From Ehretia macrophylla (Eukaryota; Streptophyta; Magnoliopsida; Boraginales; Ehretiaceae): a stretch of DNA of 64,000 bases. Positions 47,572 through 59,668 of the stretch are shown here, piece after piece. Position 1 is the stretch's first letter; each line of letters starts with the position of its first letter. Below the pieces are notes generated by a model. It did no database searches, was not told the DNA's origin, and saw only the letters and a list, made by a program, of their open reading frames with translations. Location of the stretch: positions 570,501 through 634,500 of the forward strand of contig CM075770.1 in NCBI GenBank assembly GCA_037974665.1. Direction: 5' to 3'. Both the position numbers and the translations under genes were made by a program.

Positions 47572-50264
47572 TGTAAACCCTAAGTCGGCCATGCATTTAT
47601 TTACTTCATTAATTTGCATTATTTTTGGGAAACATGCATTAATGTATGTTTACTCTTAGTTAATTTATACTTAATTGATTTGCTGAGACAAATATTTTAT
47701 TAGTTTATCTACTTAATTTGATTTTATGAGCCTTTAAATTAATTCGTTCCATTATTCGAACGCGAAGTCCGAGCCCCCACCTGAATTAGTTATACAAAAA
47801 GTTTAGTAATTACATTTATTTAATTGACCCGGAGTTGATTTGATTTGATTTGATTTTATTTATTTTATCTGCTTTCATATTTGTTTTACTTGATTTATTA
47901 TGTGCATTCATTTAGTGAAGTTTATGTGCATAGCATATCCGGGAAGGTAGAATTAGTGAGATTAGTGTTTCGGGCTTAATTTTATTTTAGGTTGGGCCTA
48001 ACTTCGGGCTTAAATTTATTTTAGGTTGGGCCTAACTTTTAATTTAATTTGGGCCTAGTGTAGTCTAGCATTTAATTAATTAAGTTCAACCCTATAAACC
48101 CAAGCCCAAACCTGATAAGCCCGCCCCTCCCCCCCTACAAAATAAAAAAAAATCAATTGGTTAGGCAATTAGTAGTAGACATTGCAATGCATTAGCTTTA
48201 GTCTATTTCTTTTGTTTTTGTTTTGAGTTAGTAGTCCGCAACATAAAACGAAAGGAAAAGAATTGAATTGATTATGAAGTTTAGTCCCAGACAAACAAAC
48301 AAACAAATAAAAAGAAAAGTCAACTCGTGAGTTTTTTAATGCAATGGCTTGCTTAGTCATTATAATAGCTCATCTAGTCAGCAAAAGAAATTGGTGGAAT
48401 GAACCAAAAGAAGGAAAAAAAAAAAACGTTATTGGACCGAGCCAACCAAAGGAAAGAAAAAGTGAAGCGGTGCATGTTTGGACGGTGGCTTTTGGCTAGT
48501 GTTTAATTGGTTACATCTTATTAGACTAACATACATAGCATATTAAACAAAGTTAGTGAGCAAACACAAGCCAAACCGAAGAACAAAGAAATAAAAAAAA
48601 ACGTGAGAGTAGTGAGAAACTGTAAAGAGAAAGAGAGAATTTGCGCAAGAATTTCTTGGTGAGAAGCTTGGAAAGGACGGTTGGAACTCTAGCATATATA
48701 TAGGATAAAAGTTTTGAGCTTTCTACTTGCAGTTTTGTTTAGTTTGGTAAGAGATTTTTTTAAATAATTTCTTAAAGTTCATATAAATGTGTTGTATGAT
48801 TATAATTATATTTAAATCTTACTACTTAGGTTGTAGAGAATACTTTGTGTTAATATTTTGTAATTTAAACGTTAATTTATCTTAGTTTAATTTTATGTAT
48901 TATATATTGAATTTTAATTATTAAATTAATATGAATATTAGTTCTTAGCATTTATTTAAAGTTTATAAATGTCCTAAGATGATTTGGTACGGTGAAATAG
49001 CTTTAAATTATTTAACGTTATATAACTGCTTGGGGGTTGTTAGTATCATTTAATTGTTAAACGTGCTATTTGAGCTAAATTGGTGTTGGATGTGATTTGA
49101 GGCGGCTAACGCATTAAGTGTTAGCTTTCGGTTAAGTAACCTACTTTGTTACCTAGCCTACGTGTTATTAATTAAAATAGTTTGTCGAGTGATGCCAATC
49201 GTGCTTCCATGTTGAATAAGCTCGAGAGACAACCTACTTTATTGTCTTCTCCAAATGTCGTGAATATTATAAGCATGGTTGCAACCATTATGCGAGAAGC
49301 GGTAGTTGTGTTGCACTGAGCGGTATAGGGCTTGCCAGGCGATGACATCACTATCGATGTTCTAGTCCTTACTCTTGTGGATGGAGTAAGGGTTTGGGTC
49401 GTAGTTTGGCGTAGTTCCGGGGTACAGCCGTACGGTGTTAGGGGAAGAGTTTGTGATGGTGTTAGGGGTCAGTATCAGCGAATTGAATGTATCCTTACAA
49501 CGTGGTTATTTATATTCTTGTCAAATATACTTATTGCGTGCTCCTGTACATGGCATGTTTCGAAAAGAGTTTTCAAAAGATAAAATGAGTTTCAAAACCT
49601 CCCTGCATCCCCCCTCGCTGAGCTATGTGCTGGTTAGCTAATTCCTCTTATCCACCTTTTAGGTAACAAATGTCATGTACGTGGATTATGTACCTCCCGA
49701 GTATGTGGACAAGCCAGAGGCTTGATGTGTTATTGATGTTGTATTTATGAGTTTAGACCATGTTATTTATTTTAATGTTTAAGAATCCTTGTATATATGT
49801 AAGTACGTTTAGTAGTTTGTCCTAAAAGTTATAGGACTTGGTTGCAGGGGCGGATGCACATGCTAGTGAGGATGTGCACGTACACATCCTCACCTTGGAA
49901 AAAAAATAAAAAATATTTATTTTTTGGTTTTTTTTTTTTAGAAAAATTATTATATTTGATACTTTGTGCACATGCTGAACTCTCTCACTGTAGGAGTACA
50001 CACCCTGAGTGTGGGTGCCTGGATCCGCCACTACTTAGTTGTAATGTGATGTCATATATTTGATGGACGGCAGATACTCTTGTTGTACATTATAGGGCCC
50101 ATGAGTATAAATATGGCTTAGTTGTGATTATATGTTGGTTGTTGTGTTTTGCATGAGTTCTTGTGCAGGTTCATTTTGTGTTGGGCCATATTACAGATGT
50201 TATAATTTCAAAATTTCGTCGCATCTTGACTTGATTTTAGGAGGGGTCGAGTTGGAGCGCGACA
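47572..50264 (+). mobile_element. Solo LTR (2693 bp) inside the CACTA sequence
   Basis: TGTAAACCCTAAGTCGG...GGAGCGCGACA with an exact 5-bp duplication TAATG (47567-47571 and 50265-50269). The end GGAGCGCGACA is of the Gypsy LTR type. It contains a 34-bp direct duplication around TTTTAGGTTGGGCCTAACTT (about 47970-48040) and a nested MITE at 49845-50033. No internal genes are present, hence a solo LTR. Confidence 0.85.
49845..50033. mobile_element. 189-bp hAT-type MITE
   Basis: Short inverted ends (CAGGGGCGGATGCAC and, inverted, TAGTGGCGGATCCAG) and an 8-bp target duplication CTTGGTTG/CTTAGTTG (49837-49844 and 50034-50041, one mismatch). The 8-bp duplication is the hAT hallmark. Near the left end is a strong hairpin with 11-bp arms, GTGAGGATGTG...CACATCCTCAC. 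It has no coding capacity. Confidence 0.8.
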
Positions 50265-50269
50265 TAATG

Positions 50270-50998
50270 AATTCTTATTTTTTTTAATTTTTTTAGTAGG
50301 CTCTTTGACAAGTATGAAATTTAAGTTTTTTATATTTTTCACTAAATTTTTAATAATTTTTTGCAAAAACTGCAGTTTATGTATAGTATTAAAGAAAATA
50401 TTTATAGCAGCGCTTCATCGAGTGACTACGGAGAATACTAATTTATGATGGTGGAAGCAGACCCACTATCTTAACTTATATTGATGAATTTAATTTTTTT
50501 GATTGAAAATATGTGTTTTAATTTAATTGGTTCAAATTATTTTATCTCTTAAAAAGTGACAGCAAAGAGGAAAAAAAGAAGTATACTTATCTAGTGGCTG
50601 CAGATAACATCTCTTAATTTTTATTTTGTCCATAGTAGAAGTTATATTAATAGAAAAAATGAGAGATACAAAAAGTGAACCAACACATCGTAGTCTCCTC
50701 CTTTGTGACTGAACTTTTCAAAAAAAAAATTTCCCTTTTAACCCCAAATTGGGATGATTTAAAACATAAATGCATAAATAATTTTAAAAATTTTATCAAA
50801 TCATTTCCACCTATAACCCTCTCAAATCTAAACAAAGGGTCTGATTGAAAAATCATTCCAAAATCATTTTTTTCTACCCAAATCACTCAATTTAACACAG
50901 TGTAACAAGAAAATAAGATAAGGAAATAGCTCCATGTGCTCTGATTTATTATTTGGAGAATTCTAATTCAGGAATACTATCAAAGTGTTTCAAAGGTG
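50270..50998. other. Intergenic, possibly the remainder of the CACTA element
   Basis: AT-rich sequence between the solo LTR and the third Copia. GC-rich words near 50410-50440 could be CACTA subterminal sequence, but no terminus is visible. A 79-codon minus ORF at 50647-50886 shows no motif. Confidence 0.4.
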
Positions 50999-51003
50999 AG
51001 ATT

Positions 51004-51605
51004 TGTTGATATACGTCAATATCCACCTCTTCATAATAAGTATCGTTAATTATATGGTAACATAAATTAATGATTCCGACTTAAACGTCGATGAAGTCAA
51101 AAGAGATCCCGATGGCTACAAGAAAGAAGTTCGGGAATTTGAAATTACTTAAGATGACGTCGGGATCATGCAATGCTAAAGTTAGCCAATTTGACCAAAG
51201 GAACCTTCCTAAAAGTTGACTTGGATGCTGGCCTCCCATGTGGTCAATTGTAGCCACCCATGTAATAAATTTGGGTGGCTAATACTTTGAACCTGGTTGG
51301 TAAAGCCAACCAAGATTGAAATGTTTGATAGGAAAGTATCCTATGGCGGGCTAGCTGAATTCTATAAATAGGCATGCATTAGTTCATCATTTTCATCCAC
51401 AACACAACTCCAAACACAATCCTAAGTTAGTCTTTCTTTCTTGTATTCTTCTTGTAAGTCCAGAAGCCATTGAAGCTCTAATCTTGAGAGCGCACGGTGG
51501 GACAATTATCTTGTAAGTGTTATATTGAATTGTTATAACGAGTAGTATTATTTTTCTACTTGATTGTTGTTAAGACGTTTCTGGAAAATTGGTTATATTC
51601 TTACA
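51004..51605 (+). repeat. 5' LTR of the third Copia
   Basis: TGTTGATATACG...TATATTCTTACA, 602 bp, with a TATAAATA box at 51363-51370 and a T-rich region after it. Partner is 55743-56344. Confidence 0.96.
51363..51370 (+). promoter_or_regulatory. TATA box of the Copia 5' LTR
   Basis: TATAAATA, identical in the 3' LTR at 56102-56109. The following CATCATTTTCATCCACAAC is a plausible start region. Confidence 0.7.
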
Positions 51606-51618
51606 TGGTATCAAGAGC
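51606..51618 (+). promoter_or_regulatory. Copia primer-binding site
   Basis: TGGTATCAAGAGC directly after the 5' LTR, the tRNA-Met type with one inserted A relative to TGGTATCAGAGC. Confidence 0.85.
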
Positions 51619-51664
51619 TTAAGGGGCTCTTAACAACAACCTTGTCTAGTAAAGCTCAACAACT

Positions 51665-54600
51665 ATGACTACTCAAGGTGCTAGTTCTTCTTCTACCAGT
51701 TCTAGTTCCGGTTTAGTACCGACAATTCGTATCCGTCCCCCTACCTTCACAGAAGGAAAGCTTGATGGCACGAACTATCTTTTGTGGAAGTTCAAAATCA
51801 CTACAGTTCTGGACTCCTACGAACTCCTTGATACAGTGTTAGGCACAGATGCAGAACCAGTTGCAGTCCGTGCTGAAGATGACACAAAAAAGGTCACACC
51901 TCCAGATCCTCAGCTTGTCAAAGAATGGAGGAGACAAAATGCTGATGCACTTTGTGCAATTGTAACAAGTGTTCAGGATTCCGTCCTTACTCTAATTCAA
52001 CACACAACCAAGGCAACTGAAGCTTGGAACATACTGAGAAATCAATATGAAACAAGGAATCAGACTCGCATTCAGAACTTGGAGAATCAGTTAGCTGCTG
52101 AGAGATTAAGTGAAGATGAAGCAGCTGAGTCATTTATCAGTAGGATGAAAAACCTATGTGATCAAATGGATGCAGTTGGTATTGCCAAATCAACCGAGGA
52201 ACTAGCTCGAAGGTGCATTAGAGTGTTGCCTCCAAAATTTGACGGCCTTGTGACAGCAATTAATATACAAGTTCGCATTCCTCCATTGACGTTTGAAGAA
52301 TTTACTGCCATGTTGATGGAGGAGGAGATGAGGCTGAGGAGCAGAGAAAATCAACTTGACTCTGCCTTTATAGCCAAGGCGAGGAGTAACCAAGAAAAAA
52401 AGAAGAAAGCAAAGAAGAAGACGTTCTCTGGATCGTGCTACTACTGCAATAAGAAAGGTCATGCTGTCAAAGATTGCAGAAAACGAATCCATGACAAGAA
52501 GAACGGAACTTTAAAGCCAAATTAGAGAAATAAAGAATCTGCCAATACGGCTGAAATGGAAGTGCATCTGTTTACTGTAACAGATGTATCGGAGGAAACG
52601 TGTACTAGCGCACATGTACATCAAACAAGTGCATGGGTGTTAGACAGTGGAGCTTCCCGACACATGACCAGCAAGAAGGAGTTATATGACTCCATAAAAC
52701 CTCTACAAGAACCAATGAATGTTGTCGTCGGGAATAATGCGAGGTATCCCGTTGAGGGCACTGGAACCGTCTCGCTCGTGTCTCAAGATGGAGGAAGCAA
52801 GAAGCTGTCCAACGTACTCTTTGTACCCCAGATCACCAGAAATTTGCTATCTGTAGCTGCTATTACAGATAATGATCTAGAAGTGCGGTTCAAGAAGACG
52901 GAAGCTTTGATTCTTGACAAGGATCAAAATATCGTAAGTAAATGTATTCGCAAAAATAATCTTTACGAAATCAGCTCTCTTTCTGCTGTCGTGGATGCCA
53001 AAACAAGTCAACTTTGGCATGAAAGGTTCGGGCACATTTCCTATCCTGTGTTAAAGGAAATGCAAAAGAAGAAGATGGTGGCCGACTTGCCTTCAATTGA
53101 ATAAATTGAAGGACCATGTGAAGCTTGTATGCTGGGCAAGCAACATAGACAGTCATTTCCCAAAGAGAGTCATAACCGATCAAAGGCTCCTCTAGAGTTG
53201 GTACATGCTGACCTCTGCGGAAAAATGACTACGACGGCGTTGGGAGGATCTTCCTACTTTATGCTGTTAGTCGACGATTATAGTAGGAAGATGTGGGTGT
53301 ACTTCCTTCGGGACAAGGCTGATGCTCTTGAAAAATTTAAAGTGTGGCACAAACTTATGACAAATGAGAACACAACTCAGTTGAAGAAACTTCGTACCGA
53401 TCGTGGGGGGGAATTCTGTTCTACAGAGTTCACCAACTACTGCAACAAGCTTGGGATTAAGCACCAATTGACTGCTCCATACACACCACAACAAAATGGA
53501 GTTGTGGAACGAAGAAATCGAACAATTGTAGAAATGGCTCGATGCATGTTGAAAGGTGTTGGCCTACCTGACACATTTTGGGCTAAAGCAGTCAACACAG
53601 CGGTATACATCCTCAATCGGTGCTCAACCAGGGCACTCAACGATAAGACTCCTAATGAGGCTTATTATGGTACGAAACCTTCTGTGTCTCATTTAAGAAA
53701 ATTTGGGTGTGAGTGTTTTGTACACATTCCAAATGAAAATCGAAAGAAATTGGATGACAAGAGCAAGAAGGGCATTTTCTTGGGATATAGTGAAGAGTCT
53801 AAAGCATACAGACTCTATGATGTAGAGGCCAAGAAAGTGATCATAAGCCGAGATGTGGTGTTTAATGAGCGACCACACTCGATGGAGGATAGCGGTCCTG
53901 CCATTTCGTCATCAACCGATGACGTAATCCACCAAGTGCCTGAACAACGACTGTTGAACAATGAAGAAGTCTCAAATGATGAGGAGACTGAAGACCAACC
54001 TGTTGTACCCACAAGGAAGCCACAACCGAAGTGGTTCCAACAGCTCTTTGATGGAAGAAATCCAGGAATTACTGATGATAGTCCACGTCCTGATGGACTA
54101 AGACGATCAAAGAGAATAGAGGAGCAGAACAGATCAGGACAACAACTAGTAAACATGGCTTTGATGACCCAAATCATCAAGACGGTAAAAGAACCGGTAA
54201 CTGTGGAGGAAGCCATGTCAGATCCAAATTGGAGAGCAGCTATGCAAGCCGAGTATGATAGTATCATGAAAAATGATACTTGGGAGATCGTTGAAAAGCC
54301 ACTGAACAGAAAAATTATCGGCACCAAATGGATCTGGAAAGTGAAGTACAAGGCAGATGGAAGTCTTGAAAAATACAAGGCACGCCTTGTAGCACAAGGA
54401 TTTTCGCAAGTCGAAGGTTTCGATGTATATGAAACCTTTGCTCCAACAGCAAAAATGTCAACAATCAGGCTAGTTGTTGCAGCTACCGCGCATTATGAAT
54501 GGATTGTACATCAAATGGATGTCAAGTCAGCTTTTCTTAATGGGCAACTTGAAGAAGAAGTCTACGTTGCACAACCCCCTAGCTTTCAAATACCAGGTAA

Positions 54601-55714
54601 AGAAGAAAAAGTCTGCAAATTGAACAAGGCTTTATATAGGTTAAAGCAAGCACCACGAGCTTGGTACAAACGTATAGACTCTTTCTTCTTGCAACATGGT
54701 TTCTGTAGAAGCAAATCAGAGGCCAACTTGTATGTTCTAAGTGAACAAGGAAAGAAGGTAATTGTAGTCCTATATGTGGATGATCTTGTAATCACTGGTG
54801 ACCATGAAGATAATATTCGGAAGACGCAAGAATGGTTGAGCCAAGAATTTGAAATGACAAATCTTGGTCTTCTTCATTATTGCTTGGGAATCGAGGTATG
54901 GCAAAAACCTCATACTATCTTCATCTCACAGCAACAATATGTTCGTGATCTCCTAACTGCATTTGGTATGTCCGAGTGCAAACCAATTGTCACCCCGATG
55001 GAAGTGAATACAAAGTTATCAATTGACGATCCTTCAGAACAAGTTGATAACAAGCTCTACAGAAGGTTGGTGGGAAGTTTAATCTTCCTTTGTAACACAA
55101 GACCTGATATTAGTTATGCTGTGGGAGTTCTCAGTCGGTTTTCAAATAAACCGAAACAAAGTCACTGGCAAGCAGGGATGCGGATCCTCAAATATCTCAA
55201 AGGCACGCTGGAGTATGGGATATCATACAAGTCTGGAGATACTTTATCTGGGTACTGTGACTCAGACTGGGCTGGTGATATTGACTCAAGAAAATCTGTT
55301 ACAGGTTACGTATTCACATTCGGTGGTGGAGTCATCTCATGGGCTAGTAAGAAGCAACCCACCGTTGCACTTTCATCAACGGAGGCAGAATACAAGGCTG
55401 CTTGTGTAGCATCCTATGAAGCTGTTTGGCTACGACGCATCATGACTGATATTGGCATTCCAATAGAGGTAGCAACAATGTTGAAATGTGACAGTCAGAG
55501 TTGTATAGCCATGTAAAAGAATCCGGTATTTCATGCTAGAACAAAACACATAGAGATTCAGTATCACTATATGAGGGAACTGATCGAGGAAGGTGAAATC
55601 TACATGGAGTACTGCCCTACAGAAGATAATTGTGTAGATATCTTCACTAAAGCGTTAGGGAGCATCCAATTGAGCAAGCATCTTCAAACATTGGGTGTTG
55701 GCCAAATAGCTTAG
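51665..55714 (+). pseudogene. Copia gag-pol polyprotein with three nonsense codons
   Basis: One frame from ATG 51665 to the probable natural stop at 55712-55714, about 1349 codons. Gag with a Ser-rich start (residues 1-20) and a CCHC knuckle CYYCNKKGHAVKDC at about residue 258. Protease DSGASRHMT. Integrase HERFGHISYPVLKEM, then DYSRKMWVYFL, GGEFCS and QQNGVVERRNRTIVEMAR. RT KARLVAQGFSQVEGFDVYET with an intact active site LYVDDLVITG near 54775. RNase H GYCDSDWAGDIDSRKSVTGY. Stops: TAG 52523-52525, TAA 53102-53104, TAA 55514-55516. No frameshift was found. The Tork/Tnt1-like assignment rests on the RRNRTIVEMAR block and overall sequence style. Confidence 0.93.
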
Positions 55715-55733
55715 TCAATATGAGGTGAACATT

Positions 55734-55742
55734 GAGGGGGGG
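55734..55742 (+). promoter_or_regulatory. Copia polypurine tract
   Basis: GAGGGGGGG immediately before the 3' LTR. Confidence 0.88.
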
Positions 55743-56344
55743 TGTTGATATATGTCAATATCCACATCTTCATAATAAGTATCGTTAATTATATGATAAC
55801 ATAAATTAATGATTCCGACTTAAACGTCGATGAGGTCAAAAGAGATCGCGATGGCTACAAGAAAGAAGTTTGGAAATTTGAAATTACTTAAGATGACGTC
55901 AGAATGATGCAATGATAAAGTTAGCAAATTTGACCAAATGAAACTTCCTAGAAGTTGACTTGGATGCTAGCCACCCATGTGGTCAATTGTAGCCACCCAT
56001 GTGATAAATATGGGTGGCTAATACTTTGAACATGGTTGGTAAAGCCAACCAAGATTGAAATGTTTGATAGGAAAGTCTCCTATGGCGGGCTAGCTGAATT
56101 CTATAAATAGGCATGCATTAGTTCATCATTTTCATCCACAACACAACTCCAATCACAATCCTAAGTTAGTCTTTCTTTCTTGTATTCTTCTTGTAAGTCC
56201 AGAAGCCATTGAAGCTCTAATCTTGAGAGCGCACGGTGGGACAATTATCTTGTAAGTGTTATATTGAATTGTTATAACGAGTAGTGTTATTTTTCTACTT
56301 GATTGTTGTTAAGACATTTCTGAAAAATTGGTTATATTCTTACA
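55743..56344 (+). repeat. 3' LTR of the third Copia
   Basis: 602 bp. It aligns without indels to the 5' LTR and is followed by the target duplication AGATT. Confidence 0.96.
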
Positions 56345-56349
56345 AGATT

Positions 56350-58196
56350 ATTTTGATGTAGGTTTGCCTCTGGCCTAGGTTGGATCAACCTAAGTTATAC
56401 CATATTCCACTAAATAAATATTTATTTTTTGATACAAGTCTAAGTTTAAAAAAAAAAAAAAAATAGATGGTATAAGATTGATTCTCATCGGATCTAAACA
56501 ATCTTCAATTCACCAAAATATCAAATCATGAACGAAAAAAGGAATGAAAGAAAAGCATATTAGTTAGTGATTGTGAGTTTCCATTTCTTGATTGGAGGGG
56601 ACACCAAAGACCTAATCCTAAATGGAATGTAACGATGTAGGGCTCGAATGATCCCTTTCTCATAATGAGAATGTATATAATCCTATCAGGCAAAGCTTTG
56701 AATTAGGGAAGAAATCCAGCTTGCACCCTAAACTAAGACAATCACCAGACGCCACAAGTATGGGCACAAGCTCACAATGAAAGAGTGAAAAATGGGATAT
56801 GCCACCCCACCTGAAGGTACACGTCACTAGGGACTCCAAAGTCGCTGAAACAATAGAGTCCAAGGTCATAAGTGGTGGATACACAGTCGACAGATGGACT
56901 TCCGGAAGTACCACCAAATTTAGTGGTTAAAAAACACGGTGAGAGAGAGGAAAGAGCAACAAAAGCCTTTGAGGGAGAGAAAAAGACAGCAAACAACGAG
57001 CCATAGCTATCGAAATAACCAAACACAGCTGCATCATCTCCATAAGCGAGAAGGAAAAGCAAAAGGCAGCACCAAAAGCAACAACATATTTGACTTGAGG
57101 GAGATCCAAGGCCAAGATCTGAGATTATTAATGAGATAAAACTAAAACTAACAAGACAATAAATCAACACCAGTAACATACTATACAAGCTAGATACAAA
57201 AACTTCTTAAAAGAAAGAAAAGCAAGGAGAAGAAGAAGAACATAGAGAAAAAACGAATGGGTGTTGCCCAAAAGGGTAGTGAAAAAACCTTCAACGAAAG
57301 GTGTTTGGATAACCTTCAAACGATGATTTAAAAAAGAAGAAGAAAAACAATCATGCTAACATACTGTTTCAAATAAATGAATTCCAGAAAATTTTGTGAA
57401 ATTTATTTATACATTTAAATTTTTATGTTTAAAAGTACTTTTTAAAAAAATTAGAAGTTCAAGATTTACAAATTCTGAATTTATTCAAATTTTACACAAA
57501 TATTTGCTCAATAGGTAGAGTTTGTAATTTCAAGCCACAAAATTAATCAATCATCTTTTAAAAACTAAACTTCCTTCAAATTTTATTTCCTTTTTATTGG
57601 TTTTAGTCTTTTGCACTCATTTCCTATTTAATTATTTTTTCTTATTCTTCTTGCAAGCTTCTTTACAATAGATTTATTTTTCATATTTCTTAATCAAGAC
57701 TTTTTTTTTGGTCTTCAAATTAAAAGCCTAAATTATAAATTAGTTATTCATTAATCCTTAATTTCAGGTAATCTTAACATATTTAATTAGTCATCCAAAA
57801 TTACAAATTATTTATTCGTGTTATTTATTCATCTATCTATTCTTATTATTTATTCATCAATATTAATTAATTAAATTTAATTCTAAAACTGATTAGTGAT
57901 ATTGATGGAATATATTTTCTTGTTAAAATTTCAAAAATAAAGTTTCAAAATATAGGAGTATAAAAGGAATGCCTATAATAAATATATTTATAAATCTTAG
58001 AATTGACTTAATAATTTTTTTAAAAAATTTCAAATAAAAGAATTTATTTTTAAATACAAATCTCCGCAAAATTCATTTAATTATTGGTCTACTTAACTAA
58101 ATTCCTAATGAATAAAAGAAAAAAAAAAAAAAAAAAAGACTAACACCATCCCTCAATTTACTGAGGTAAATGGAACACAAATGACGGTAATCAATC
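56350..58196. other. Intergenic, no gene recognised
   Basis: Contains an A17-like run (56448-56463) and, at 56580-57300, less AT-rich sequence with overlapping ORFs on both strands. The longest is 138 codons on - at 56772-57188, hydrophobic at the start, no domain known to me. Further on is AT-rich DNA and an A-rich run at 58112-58138. The 56580-57300 part could be the 5' UTR of an L1 element, but I cannot show it. Confidence 0.4.
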
Positions 58197-58209
58197 ATTC
58201 CAGTTACAT

Positions 58210-59596
58210 TTGCACAAGGGTATTCTATTCATTAAGCAGCATGCTCTTTGGCAGATTGAAACTGGTCAGTCCATTGAAATTTGGGATGATAAATGGATAG
58301 AAGGATGTGCTCCAATGCAAAGGCCTGAAATGTGTGTTCACACCAAAGTTGCGGATCTGATCACTCCTCTCACACATCAATGGCAGTCCTCGCTAGTTCG
58401 GACTTTGTTCTCACTGCCAGAAGCATTCTCAATATTCCTTTGCCTACACAACCAACTATTGATAAGCTTATCTGGCCGCAGGCGAAAAATGGTGAGTATA
58501 CGGTAAAGTTGGGCTATCAGAGAGCTTGTCGAGATTGTGATAGTAAGGAAGTTGGTCAGGCTTCCTCATCCTATTTTATTCCGCAACAAACCTGGAAAGA
58601 TATTTGGGGGTCTACCATTCAACCAAAAATCAAGTGCTTCATGTGGAGGTTGTGTCGTGGGGCTATTGCCACAGCTGAAAATTTGCATCGTCGACATTGT
58701 GCACCTTCGCCAGGTTGTAAGATTTGTCATAAAGAAGTTGAATCAGTGGAACATCTCATGTTTCGCTGCCCCTGGAGTAGTGCCTATTGGGCGGCCTTTC
58801 CATTTCAACTTCGAACATGTGAAGACACACCACCTAGGTTTGATCTATGGCTTGCTCAGCTTCTTGACCAATGTTGTGAAGTTGGTTACTCACAAAAGTA
58901 TGCTATGAATCTTGTCACTCTCCTCTGCTGGGCTATTTGGAATGGTCGAAATAAGTTTCTTTTTGAGGGGACAAGACTTGATCCAGTACAAACAGTGGCG
59001 TCGGTAATCTATTACCTTCATGAGCTTGATACGTTGCCTTTGCAAATAATTGGCTCTGTGGAGCACGGTGGTACTGCTATAGTGCCTACTCAATTGATCC
59101 AGTGGCAGCCTCCCCTCTCTACTACACTAAAACTAAATTGTGATGCCTCTTTTGTTAGTCCTACTCAACCTTCGGCTATAGCAGTCATTTGTAGGAATCA
59201 TGATGGCAAATTCATTGGAGGACAAGCTCAACGAGTTTATTGTAATTCTAGTGCTGAAGCAGAAGCGTTGGCATGTTGGTTGGCATGCTCATATATCGCT
59301 CAGGAACAGGTGGCTCAAGCTGTTATTGAGTCAGATTCGATCAATGTAGTTCACGCTTTTAATGATGAATCTCATTCTAATTGGCGACTTAAGCCTATAG
59401 TTCAGAATTCACTCTCTTTTCTATCCGCCAATGTTGGTTGCACATTCCGGTGTGTCTCTTGACATGCCAACCGTGTAGCAGATTGGGCTGTTAGGACAGT
59501 TAGGATAGGTGTTTTACCTTTTGAATGGTTGTCTAATAGCCCTTTAGCTCTTATAGTTTTTATTACTGAAAATGTTGGAGCTGCAGGAATCGGCTA
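58210..59596 (+). pseudogene. LINE ORF2 C-terminus: zinc-binding region and RNase H
   Basis: Begins within ORF2 (IWDDKWIEGCAPMQRPEM). A one-base frameshift lies at about 58430. The zf-RVT region is TWKDIWGSTIQPKIKCFMWR through CKICHKEVESVEHLMFRCPW near 58720-58780. An RNase H-like domain follows: LKLNCDASFVSPTQPSAIAV, AEAEALACWLA, VIESDSINVVHAF. A TGA at 59460-59462 replaces the Trp normally seen in the W-x-x-R-x-AN-x-x-AD motif (HANRVADWAV continues after it). The end of the frame is at about 59594. Reverse transcriptase and endonuclease are absent through truncation. Confidence 0.88.
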
Positions 59597-59655
59597 AATT
59601 TTGTAATGACATAATTATGTATCTTTTCTTACCAATGACAAAAAAAAAAAAAAAA
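58210..59655 (+). mobile_element. 5'-truncated LINE (L1 type), 3' end with poly-A
   Basis: It ends in a run of about 17 A and is flanked by a 13-bp target duplication ATTCCAGTTACAT (58197-58209) / ATTCCAGCTACAT (59656-59668). It contains only the C-terminal part of ORF2, as expected from incomplete reverse transcription. Confidence 0.88.
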
Positions 59656-59668
59656 ATTCCAGCTACAT

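Larger units (their letters stand above)
51004..56344 (+). mobile_element. Nearly intact Ty1/Copia retrotransposon (Tork/Tnt1-like)
   Basis: The two LTRs are both 602 bp, with TG...CA ends and an exact 5-bp duplication AGATT (50999-51003 and 56345-56349). Total length is 5341 bp. It has a PBS, one gag-pol frame broken only by three nonsense codons, and a polypurine tract. By my manual comparison the LTRs differ at about 25 of 602 positions (about 4 percent). That makes this the youngest LTR element in the window for which such a count was feasible, though not brand new. Confidence 0.96.

Noticed and set aside
53815-54378. 187-codon minus ORF
   Set aside because: Antisense shadow of the Copia integrase-RT region; Ser/Phe-rich composition is typical of such shadows.
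56772-57188. 138-codon minus ORF with a hydrophobic start
   Set aside because: No family recognised, overlapping ORFs in other frames, no splice context; treated as unexplained intergenic sequence.
58537-58908. 123-codon plus ORF overlapping the LINE frame
   Set aside because: Alternative frame of the LINE zinc-binding region, no motif.
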